NCBI GenBank assembly: GCA_023213315.1 | Contig: JAKCPI010007834.1 | Coordinates: forward strand, 53,076 to 117,075 | Direction of reading: 5' to 3' | Source of the DNA: Euborellia annulipes | Lineage: Eukaryota; Arthropoda; Insecta; Dermaptera; Anisolabididae | Length of the DNA: 64,000 nt | Shown: one piece after another, positions 55,901-64,000 of the stretch | Position numbering within the stretch: position 1 is the first letter of the stretch | How the letters are laid out: every line of letters begins with the position of its first letter | Made by a program: the position numbers and the translations under genes | Notes under the pieces: generated by a model | Databases searched by the model: none | What the model saw: the letters and a program-made list of their open reading frames with translations, nothing else | What the model was told of the DNA's origin: nothing

Positions 55901-58900
55901 TTGAATTATTAAATCTCACAATTATTTTTTTATAATTCGTTACATATATTAAATTTTAACTTTCTTATTTTTGTCGTCACGGATTGTGACGTCATGACTT
56001 GTAGCGTCACGGCACTTGACGTCACGGCCTGTAACGCGACATGCTGATAGAAGAGCCAAAAAATTTGGGAGGATATAATAAAAGTTTCACTTTAAAAATA
56101 TATATTCTATATATAAATATTTGAATAGAGGCAGGCTATTAATTAATTTTTTTACTTGTAAAACATGAAGCTGATGAGCCATTTCTGTGCCAACCGGACG
56201 GCCGATAACGTGTCCAGCCAAGGCGTCTCTCAATTGTCTCGAACCCAGAGCTCGACGACGTTTCTCCTGGTCTTTTGTCCTAGAGACGAGTGCATTGATG
56301 ACTGCGAGGGCGTTTTGACGAACCACAGCCTCCTCTGACTGCAATTATCAATTAATACAATTATCATTCAACCTAAAGCCATGAATATTTATGATAAGAA
56401 GGAAGATGAAAGTTTTTAAATCTACTACTATCAGTATATATATATATACAAAATATATATAACATGTTATATACTGTATATCATAACACGATAAGCAGTA
56501 CATATCATTTCTCATTACCAGGACATTATGTTGAATTCCCTCTCCAGAAAATCTTATTCATATAAAAAGAGAGATACAGTCGACTCTCGATAATTCTAAA
56601 GACTTTTTATTATATCCAATTTCGACGCGAAGTTTTTTGCTTTGGCTTTGAGGAGAGCACCTCCAACAGGTAAGTTTTGTGCTCTACATTGTCGGAGCGA
56701 CTTGATTCTTTTTTCTTCGGAATTGTAGACAGCGTTGATGGTGGCATATTGAAACTTTTGGTGATATCTTTTTTTTTCGAACCACTATGCCTGGACCCCA
56801 ATATATATATATATATATATATATTCTTAATAAAGGTTATCGTATAAAGTCTTATATGACCTAAGTTGCCGAAAAGACTGTGTGAATGGGAAAAAAGTGT
56901 GAGTGTTTAATAAAAAAAATCAACAATAGTCTTTTTTTTTCCTTCTCACTCATACACAGTCTTTTCGGCAACTTAGGCCATATAAGACTTTTTACGATAC
57001 TCGTATGTTATTAATATATGTATTGGGTGGGGGTAATATATCTATTGGGGGTCCAGTCATATTTATCCTTATTATTAAGGAAACAAACCCCCCCACCCGG
57101 AAAAAAATTATTCTGACTACACTCCTGCTCTTTAAATTATAATTTACAGTGCAATAGAATAATTATTTATTATTTATTTATTTATTAATGTATAAAGCCA
57201 AAAGCCATTGCATGGGTGAGTTGTATAATGTTCAAAATTCAAACGTGCATACAATATTATTTTCTAACTTACAATATTTTACGCAATAGAATAATATAAT
57301 ATACCTGTAGATGTAAAACTAAATCGTTAAGACTAATTTCTGAATCCACTTGAGTGTAACCTCCACTGGCATTCAAAACGAGAGATTCCAAAATGGAAAG
57401 AGAAGCTCTAACCACTCGTGGATCACAATCTTTGAATTTTACAAATGAAGCAATTCGTGAGGTAAATCTAAGAACAAAATATAAATATATAGGTTTTTAA
57501 TTTAAAATTATGTGATTTGAAATAAGAATCATATTACCGAGGAGTAAGAACATCCCATGAAACGATTCCATGATCCATGAGTTCGACAAATGAATCAAGA
57601 GCATCGGGCAACCATTGCTGACCTCTCGAAGTTCTTGGCTGGGGCTCTTGTTGTTCTACCAAACCGACGACCACATTCAATCCCTGAAATAGATTCAAAA
57701 TCAAAGAGTTTGCAAATAATATTTTTAGATTATTAGATCTAGATTGATGATACATTTAGATTTTTTAGATTGAAATATTTAAAAAAGTCAAATTATGGAC
57801 TAGACAAGATAGACAAGATTCAAGGAAAAATATCCCGAAACTATGATAATCTGCAGAAAACAGTCGCAATAAAATCCCAACATACAAAAAAACATTCGTT
57901 TTTAATCAGAACTCACCTTAACCACCTCAAGGAACGACGACTAAACTTCCTTCTAAAAATAGATTCTTATTAATATATATATATAAAAAACTCGTACAAT
58001 CCAGTTATTTTCGAAAAATATCTCGATGCGCCGACCTACGGGCATTTCTTTAAAGCATGGGAGGGTCCGCGAATCCACTATTTTGCCCTTCTACATAAAT
58101 AAAATACGGAGAGGGTGACATTTTGGGGTAACAATTAGGAGGGTGCTGCACCAGGAAAGCAAATGATCGAGAGGGAAGCGTGAGGTCGGTTATTTGGACG
58201 GTTATTAAGACTTTTAATCTTGAACAACTCCATAGTCTTTTTTTACCAAAGGATTTCGGAGATCTTAGGTCCGCAAGTGTTTGGTTTGTTTGGAAAAATA
58301 GAAAAGAAATTTTGAAATTATTTTTACTCAGGAAGAATTGATTAATTTGAAAAATATATGTTATTGGTGAAATCAGGCTTGCTCAGGCCCCCCTACGAGC
58401 TGTCCGAGCTGGGACAGGCAGTCCTTTAGTTTTTTGTATGTCGGTCTCTTTCTTCCTCTTTTCAACAGACGTCAGACCGTGCGACGGGCCGGCCTGTCCT
58501 AATTATTCCTGTCGCAAAAAGGCATGAGAGGGTTGGATGAAAAAAGTGAGGTCCGCCGACCCCGCATCGCGGGAATAGGCCGACGATAGAAGAAGAAGAA
58601 GAAGAAGAAGGTGGGATCAGGCAGAAAATGGAACGGGAGAAGGATTATATAATTTTGCAATTATTACCTGTGTATTGATGAACTCAAGAGCAAATGTAAG
58701 ATCGACTGAAAGTTTAGAGAGCTGCTGCATCGCATGACATCTCTCTGCCATATCCTCACTAGCATTTTGCAATTTCTTTAAAATATCCTGAGCTGTCGTT
58801 GAGGGTGATTGGGTCAATCTCAAAACCGAACCGTTTCGTATTTCATTACGATTCTTCTCAGTTACATAATTATTATTGGTGGTCTCTGAGAATTGCAGGG

Positions 58901-59090
58901 CGTAATTCTCTGCATCAGTCAATCTCCAGCCTCCGGCCAATTCGTGGATAATCGCGGCCAGGGGTTGTTTTTGATCGAATTCAATCAACTGTGGTACCTG
59001 GCCTTGCATTTCCACTGCAATTTTCACTTTACTCGTGTCTTTACTAGTTGCTATCACAGCACTCGGCATTTTGAGGGTCTTTAATGACAT
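47597..59090 (-). CDS. ELMO: ELMO / CED-12 engulfment and cell motility protein
   Basis: Eleven exons on the minus strand: 59090-58668, 57683-57538, 57467-57305, 56338-56156, 54080-53954, 52632-52466, 52397-52152, 50470-50192, 48779-48604, 48530-48400 and 47760-47597. They join in phase to 734 residues (human ELMO1 727). An N-terminal ubiquitin-like RBD with [20 protein letters not shown] is followed by armadillo-like repeats ([14 protein letters not shown]). The ELMO domain includes [19 protein letters not shown] and [20 protein letters not shown]. The PH domain has [19 protein letters not shown] and VTGKDCPHM. The tail has the PxxP motif PPRIPPPP and ends [13 protein letters not shown] binds DOCK180-family proteins to form a bipartite Rac activator in phagocytosis and migration. 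The first ATG (59090) or one seven codons in (59069) could be the start; the second aligns better with vertebrate ELMO. It is divergent from whatever lies beyond 59.1 kb. Confidence 0.97.
47875..48075. repeat. Near-perfect palindrome in ELMO intron 10
   Basis: TACCATCAAGAGAAAAGATA..AGGTATGTATACAGG faces CCTGTATACATACCT..TATCTTTTCTCTTGATGGTA. Arms about 75 bp, with the inner CAGATGCAACAG/CTGTTGCATCTG also inverted. Confidence 0.9.
48960..49185. repeat. Inverted repeat with GTATTAGAGTGGT ends
   Basis: TATATGTATTAGAGTGGT faces ACCACTCTAATACATATA. The interior contains TTGCGGCGCCCCCTAAAAAG. TA-flanked, so possibly a mariner-like MITE. Confidence 0.65.
49340..50130. repeat. Foldback family 1, copy H, split by a hAT MITE
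   Basis: A hairpin remnant (GATGTGACTAGTCACACAGC.. to 49420) and, beyond the MITE, TAGTTTCCCAGAGCACC to TTTTTGACATGATCGC. In ELMO intron 8. Confidence 0.75.
49445..49742. mobile_element. hAT-like MITE, 298 bp
   Basis: The ends CATGGGCGTACCCAGG and (reverse complement) CATGGGCGTACCCAGTGAGG are inverted. TATATATA flanks both sides, although the duplication lies in an AT microsatellite and so is weaker proof. G-runs and C-rich blocks as in the element at 86-353. Confidence 0.75.
50867..50916 (-). ncRNA. Candidate hammerhead ribozyme, left arm
   Basis: On the minus strand: stem I CCTTTGTC / GACAGAGG (8 bp with one G-T pair), core CTGAAGA, a stem II region beginning GGGTGAC and ending AGTCTCC, GAAA, and C-GTC at the cleavage position. 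Confidence 0.7.
51014..51106 (+). repeat. Three tandem 31-bp units
   Basis: CCTGAGCCACCATCAGATCA..CTGATCCG repeated three times. Each unit contains ATCAGA..TCTGAT and so is itself foldable. It forms the loop of the ribozyme-bearing palindrome. Confidence 0.9.
51212..51261 (+). ncRNA. Candidate hammerhead ribozyme, right arm
   Basis: CCTTTGTC (51212-51219) pairs with GACAGAGG (51254-51261). CTGAAGA is at 51220-51226, stem II GGGTGAC with GTCCCC, GAAA at 51246-51249, and cleavage predicted after C51253. Stem III has only two potential pairs and no loop, so a dimer through ACGT would be needed. Confidence 0.7.
51425..52000. repeat. Foldback-1 hairpin fragment and unrecognised repeat
   Basis: AAATCTGGTGTGACTGG..TGCTTGTCACACCA (51430-51472). 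Beyond 51600, ACGAGTGCCGTATGAAAAGT resembles a mariner terminus, but no partner was found. Confidence 0.5.
52770..52870. repeat. Imperfect palindrome
   Basis: AAATAAATATACAGTGCAT faces ATGCACTGTATATTTATT in ELMO intron 5. Confidence 0.75.
53141..53658. mobile_element. hAT-like element, 518 bp, TSD GCCGGGAG
   Basis: CAGTGCCGGACTTTAGAG at the left; the right end reads (reverse complement) CAGGGCTGCATTTC. GCCGGGAG is repeated exactly at 53133-53140 and 53659-53666. Inside, a long palindrome (ATTAGTGTGTCAAGCGCCA facing TGGCGCTTGACACACTAAT). Inserted into a tRNA-like repeat (GCCGGGAGTCGAGCCACGG) in ELMO intron 5. Confidence 0.88.
54758..54895 (+). mobile_element. tRNA-derived SINE, best-preserved copy
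   Basis: GAGGGTCCGGTGGCCTGGTG (A-box region) and GATCCTGGGTTCGATTCCCG (B box), followed by GCCTCTCCAATAAACAACCC. In ELMO intron 4. Confidence 0.85.
55735..56050. repeat. GC-rich block and GTCACG-rich repeat
   Basis: GGGGGTCTAGCCAGGGGCTC and CAGCTGGCTCGGCC belong to the GC-rich element class seen at 21460. 55976-56040 has four loose repeats of GTCACGGNNTGTGACGTCA type. Confidence 0.5.
56577..56805 (-). pseudogene. Tigger/pogo transposase N-terminal remnant
   Basis: The minus-strand frame contains [20 protein letters not shown], matching the CENP-B-type helix-turn-helix of Tigger transposases. The adjoining end ACAGTCGACTCTCGATAATT is Tigger-like. No DDE domain follows. In ELMO intron 3. Confidence 0.75.
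56820..57065. repeat. Palindrome of the GTTGCCGAAAAGACTGTGTG repeat
   Basis: CCTAAGTTGCCGAAAAGACT..GTGTG faces CACAGTCTTTTCGGCAACTT..GGCC. TGGACCCCAAT and TTGGGGGTCCAG form the outer arms. Confidence 0.8.
57899..57990. repeat. Single arm of the 12588-12768 palindrome family
   Basis: TTTTTAATCAGAACTCACCT..AAAATAGATTCTTAT with the same AT repeat and AAACTCGTACAATCCAG flank as in the PSMB6 intron. Confidence 0.8.
58370..58612 (+). mobile_element. LINE 3' end with GAA-type tail
   Basis: GGTCCGCCGACCCCGCATCG..AGGCCGACGATAGAAG followed by about eight GAA units. A 3'-end tail of this kind is characteristic of RTE-like non-LTR elements. No ORF left. Confidence 0.5.
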
Positions 59091-60470
59091 TCAAAGAAAA
59101 ACAAAAATTAAAAATGAAAAGTATATATGAGGCTTATTTCGAAAACGATTTAAATAATAAAATCCATGACAAGGAATTAGAATTAAAATCAATTGAGGAA
59201 ACAAAAAAAACAAATGGATATTTTATTCATATGAATAAGAAATATAATAGTGGAATATTTTTTCATTTAATCATTTAAAGAAGAAATGTCAAATTCATGG
59301 ACTAATAAGATACCCATCACAAAACAAGAATACATGAACAGGAAGTAGCGACAAATTGATCCGCCATCTACGAAATTAGATATTCGAATCCTCGGCGGGA
59401 AAGCTCAAAAGGAGACCCCAACAGCTTTTGATATGGTTATTTTTTAATTAGGATATCCACAACATCCTACATCAGACAGGGGCGTATATAAGGGGGGAAC
59501 CGAGGGGGCCCGGGATTGGGACAATTTGAATATTTGGCAGAGGTGGATTACTGGGCATACTAGGCCCACCCTGAAATAAGATTTGAGGAAACAATCCTAA
59601 ATTTAATTTTTCTGATAATTAGGGTCGTTCCTGGCGGGCGTACACTCCGTGCCAGCATGGAGTCGCCAACCCCAAAGGGCACCGCTGGCGCCCTTTAAAG
59701 TTCTCCAGAAGCGCGAGAAGATAAAGTGCAAGCAAACTGGGGGATCCAACCATATAACACGTGTATTAGCCGTGAAGAAAATTCATACAATTTTATATCT
59801 GTCTAGAACCGGCCCTGATCCAAATGACCTGTAACTGAGGAAAGTTGGATGTGGCTTAAATGAGAATGGTGAGATGGGCTTTGGGTAAAATAAAATAAAA
59901 AGGAACAGAATAAGATATGAAAAGATCCGAGGAATGGCAGGGATTATAAAGACATTGAAAAAGGTTCAGGAAAGATTTGGTCATGTAATGATGAGAGAAA
60001 AAGGATTATGTAGGGGCAAGGAGTGTTTGTTGATTTGAAGATGGATGGATTGTATAATCGAGATCTACAAGCAGAAGGGATTGGAGTGTGAGGAAAGAGT
60101 ATTCTGGAGATCATAGGCGTAGCCAGAAATTATTGATGGGGGAATTATCATTTTCTGGAATTTTTTGCACTTCTCTTTTGAGAATTTCGGGATCCGAGTA
60201 CTTTTTCTGGAATCTTCATAACGTCCTCTAGAAGATTGCCAATCCCAAAGAGCGCTGCAGAATGGATTGGAGTGTAAGGAAAGAGTATTGTGGAGATTGA
60301 GAATAAAAAACGAGACCTGTAGGAAAAAAAATAAAGAAAATAGGGATAACCACCAATAAAAGAAGCTGAAAGATTAAATTATTACCAAATGTTGCCTGAG
60401 AGGTCTTGTATAAGGAAGACCTTTATACATATATATATATTTTCCTCTCGGCTGCTGAGGGTTAATTGAA
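59091..60470. other. Intergenic beyond ELMO; repeat fragments, no confident gene
   Basis: An open frame 59084-59278 (64 codons, Lys-rich) begins opposite the ELMO start but has no recognisable domain. 59479-59530 carries the ACAGGGGCGTATATA end of the MITE seen at 86. 53815-53850 and 59770-59797 share GCCGTGAAGAAAATTCATAC. Confidence 0.4.
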
Positions 60471-60474
60471 TTGA

Positions 60475-60570
60475 TTTATTAAATTATATTATACCGATGA
60501 CAACCGTGGGTCATTATATATATACAGTATAGAACGACCCCCGATTGTCATCGGTATAATATATATATAT
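60475..60570. repeat. Short palindrome
   Basis: ATTATACCGATGACAA faces TTGTCATCGGTATAAT, separated by AT-rich sequence. Confidence 0.7.
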
Positions 60571-60839
60571 AAGCATTATATTCTCTTAATAACAACGGGT
60601 TTCAGAATTGAAAAAATTTCTAAATGAAAAATGGTAAAAATTAAAATTTTCATTTAATATCAAAATGAAAAATAGAAATGTCATTGGGAATTATGTTTTA
60701 TGCAATATATTCATGTGGTAATATAAAAAATAAAATTAAAAACAAAATAAATTAATAATCAAAATAAAGAATTTTTGAAAAGAAAAAAAATTTGCAAATA
60801 TTATATCAATTTTATATAAGATTTATTGAATATTTATTT

Positions 60840-62220
60840 TAATAGATAACCAGGGTCCAGCTGATGACGGAGATTATCTATTAGAGATGGGAAACTTCAT
60901 CTCAGATAACAAAATCCATATGAAAAATAAAATTTAAATAATAAATTATTTTAACTTTAAAATATAGTATATAAGAATTTTTTAAAATTAATTTTGTTTT
61001 TAAAATATTTTATTGCTTTGAAAAAAGAAAAATACGAAATTTTAACAGACATGTGAATTTAATTTTTTTTTTTGAAATAATGAAAAATAAATTAAAAGTA
61101 AAATAAAAATTAATATAAAAAATTAGTTTAAATTTTTTTTTAAAGTTAGAATAATTTATTTTAAACAATTTTTTTTTTAAAATATTTTTATGATTAATTG
61201 TCAAAAAGTTGGTCGTCCATTTGACAGCTTCTCTGACAATCCGCTCGACCTGTTCGCTCTTGTAACCACGTGTAACATGCTTACCGCCTAAATTCACCTG
61301 TCATCACATTTATTATAGGTAAATTTAATTATTTCTTTTGATAATTAATCCATTCTGCATGATTTTATTATCTAATATTTATTTCTAACAAATAAATCAT
61401 TTTATGTGAGTGTTATGTGAGTGTGACTAATTGCCCAGCGATTAACCTTTCTTCTCATCTTTCTCATTTATTTATTTTCTTTTATAAACCCTTGATTGTA
61501 TTTTATTAATTATTTTAATTTCTTTAATTATTTTCTTAAATGTGAGTGAATTATTTTAATCAAAATCAGTCTGACAGCTCTTACGGGTAAGTTAATAAAA
61601 TTTTAATATAACACATTTTCCACTTGAATTTAAAAATTCTAACTGTGATTTAAATTAATAGCATGCTTTATTAATTTATAGAAAGTCTTATGTGATGTAG
61701 TTGTAATTCTAAATATTTTTTCCTTTTATTTAACAGTAAATACAAAAAATAGTTTCCAAATAGTTTTGATTTCATTTTGGAATCAGATAATATTCATCTT
61801 TTTCCCTTTTTAAGCTTCTTTTTAATAATTATTAATCGAATATTTATAATGCTGACATCCTTATGTATATATATTTTTTAGAAAAAATCAATTTTTATAT
61901 TTAAAATAAAAGATGATTTTCTAATTTGCAGAGAAGAGAATGGATTTATCAAAATCATTTATGAATTTATTGTCCCATTTATATATATATTGGATCCCAC
62001 TGATTCTCATCATTAATAAATAAAAAAAATTTTCTCTTTTATTTTATTTGTTCAACTTTTGGTCTCTAATTGTGTGATTTTCAAGTACAATTTAGTTACA
62101 AACACTTATTTTTTGCATTGAAGAGAATTAAACTAGGATTTTTGACTCAAAGTTTAACAAATAAAATATAATAGAAACAATTTTTATAATGACAAATGTC
62201 AGTGTGATCCAAAATATATA
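60840..62220. other. AT-rich intergenic; one unassigned minus-strand ORF
   Basis: A minus-strand frame ending near 61190 contains GGKHVTRGYKSEQVERIVRE (61297-61200 region), less AT-rich than its surroundings and next to CAG|GTGAAT. It may be an exon of an unrecognised gene; no domain known to me. Confidence 0.3.
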
Positions 62221-63450
62221 TGGGTGATTCTACGCTATTTGAATTTTATTGGTCAGTGGAAAAAATATATGTTAAAATAATTATATTATTGATACTGTGT
62301 TCTTAAATAATAAAGAATATCGTGTTTTATTGGGGCCATTTAGTCAATTCACGATAACTGTTTCATTTTAGGAATTAATAGTTGAAAATAGTCATACATG
62401 TCAGTATTCTGTGTGTCCCATTTCTAGTTTTTTTACTAGTTTTGTTCGACGCTCATTTATTTATTAACTTGACATAATATTTTTTACCATAATTATAAAC
62501 ATAAGTAAACCCCAAAACATAATTAATGAAAATACATTTTAAAAGTATTTGTTATTATAAAAAAAAATACTTGTTTTCACGTGACCTAAAAATGATGTCA
62601 TCTATTCTGGAAAAATTAAAAGATAAAAATTTATCATAAAAACTGCCAAAGGATAACAATGGCCATGAATAACAGGCATAATACAGTCTGAAGTAAGAAG
62701 CAAGCTAACGGCGTTGAGCATAATTCAAATAATATAGCTTTAGTTATTGTTGAATTGTCATAAAGTGTGTTTGGGCCAGTCGATGCAGTATTTATTCTGG
62801 TAAATAAATCTCTTTATATTTTATCGTTACGTAACTCTACATATGTACAATGCAATGTTTATTGTATGTAAATGTCATGAATTACGTCGAAACTTTGGCA
62901 AGAAAGACGCGTATTGTTTTTTTTAACGTAATGTGTGGTTTTGTCATTAGTTTGGCTGTCATTATTCAGGCACATTCAAGGGTTCGCATCCCGTCTAATG
63001 CGACAAAAATTTATTTCAATTGGATTTAGCTATCAATCCAATTGAAATAAATAGATACGGGGTCTAAATGGCCTTCGATGCCAAAAAAATGGAATAAAAA
63101 AAAACTCTGTCAGGGAAAATACCCGCCCACGGGTAGGGACGAAATTTTGTTTCCTTAATATCTTATAGATATAATATGTATGTTTTTTTAATATTAATTC
63201 AGCTTTCATTATAAATAGTTAATTGTCTGTCACTTTCCTAGCTTAATTTTCACAATTCTGCCAATAGTGTCTTTCTTCAGGTAACATATTTCTTCTGGTG
63301 CTAATAAAACTCAAAAAAATTAAAATATCTTCTGGCCTTTATCATTACAGATACGAAAATAATGTCAACTAAGGAAATCATGAATATTAAATTGAACAGA
63401 GTATATTTGGTTTCTGGACACAAAAAATCCAAATAGCGTAGAATCACCCA
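62221..63450. mobile_element. TIR element, 1230 bp, unclassified
   Basis: Ends TGGGTGATTCTACGCTATTT are perfect inverted repeats, with TATA on both sides. No transposase ORF. A SINE-like unit (62970-63095) is nested inside. Confidence 0.75.
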
Positions 63451-63799
63451 TATAAAGCTGTATAAAGTGACAAGGTGATCTAATTAAAAGATGGATTCAT
63501 TCCTTCCGATAATATATATATATATATTTTAATTGATTTTGATAAATTCATTTTCTTACCCTTCACATTAGAAAAATCATCTTTTATTTATTCTTTTTAA
63601 TTAAAAAATTAATGTGAGTTCTACAAATTTTGAATTAATTGAAGAAAAGATCCCAAAATGAAGTAAAAACTATTTGGAAATTTGTTTTGAATTTAATATC
63701 AAATAAGAGAGAATGTGGGAATAAGGGACTAGAATTAATAACTTAATTATATTTAATTAAACGTTAAATAATACAAGATACAATATATTATTAACTCAA

Positions 63800-64000
63800 T
63801 CACAAAAAAAAAACACACACACACACACATTGAGATCTCAAATCAATAGAGTAAGACTTTCACAGTTGTTATCAATAATAAAAGAATTAGATTTTCGATT
63901 TAACTGTTTACTTGTTTACAACGTTTCGGCTACTCATTCTGTGGTACCCGCAAATTGGTCTGTGTGCCTTTCGATGTGTCTATGTGGACAATGAAGGAAA
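63800..64000. repeat. CA microsatellite and start of a GAAACGTTG-type repeat
   Basis: ACACAC run at 63813-63829. 63915-63960 reads (minus strand) GAGTAGCCGAAACGTTG, related to the CGTTTCGACTGC family and cut by the window end. Confidence 0.5.

Noticed and set aside
59084..59278. 64-codon Lys-rich frame divergent from ELMO
   Set aside because: Overlaps the ELMO start region, low-complexity, no splice or homology support.

Overview
This is a eukaryotic, intron-rich, AT-rich nuclear window. It is most likely from an arthropod, because it carries an insect-type ionotropic receptor beside single-copy housekeeping genes with metazoan exon structures. The sequence alone does not settle the lineage. 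I rebuilt six protein-coding genes by matching exons, splice sites and reading phase: the C-terminal half of an ionotropic receptor (IR, + strand, 5973-8098), proteasome subunit beta-1/PSMB6 (- strand, 9409-13598), the GTPase DRG2 (+, 14002-18156), the AP-4 accessory protein tepsin (-, 18192-26627), the SOCS-box GTPase Rab40 (+, 27868-36008), and the engulfment/Rac-GEF scaffold ELMO/CED-12 (-, 47597-59090). All except the IR are complete from start to stop, and their lengths are close to the known family lengths.

Layout: 1-5970 is repeats (foldback elements, a LINE remnant and two hAT elements, one of 268 bp and one of 942 bp). 5973-8098 is the IR. 9409-18156 holds PSMB6 and DRG2 head to head over about 400 bp. 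DRG2 and tepsin converge with only 35 bases between stop codons. Tepsin and Rab40 diverge over about 1.2 kb. 36009-47596 has no confident gene and is mostly repeats, plus one candidate orphan first exon at 43800-43884. ELMO fills 47.6-59.1 kb. 59.1-64 kb holds repeats and a 1.23-kb terminal-inverted-repeat element. The genes do not form a pathway. They cover protein turnover (PSMB6, Rab40 SOCS box), translation-linked GTPase function (DRG2), trafficking (tepsin), cytoskeleton (ELMO) and chemosensation (IR).

The most notable feature is the repeat landscape. Introns and intergenic DNA are full of long, near-perfect palindromes. Many arms carry a motif with the conserved core of a hammerhead self-cleaving ribozyme: CTGANGA, then a stem-loop, then GAAAC, then GTC/GTT. 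At 50867-50916 and 51212-51261 an 8-bp stem I is also visible. These look like miniature non-autonomous relatives of Penelope-like elements or retrozymes, arranged as inverted pairs without a reverse transcriptase. At least five hAT-like elements with exact 8-bp target duplications were found. One has a paralogous empty site in the same window (insertion at 86-353, empty site near 15155-15175). tRNA-derived SINEs, LINE fragments, a Tigger/pogo transposase remnant and several long-terminal-inverted-repeat elements complete the picture.
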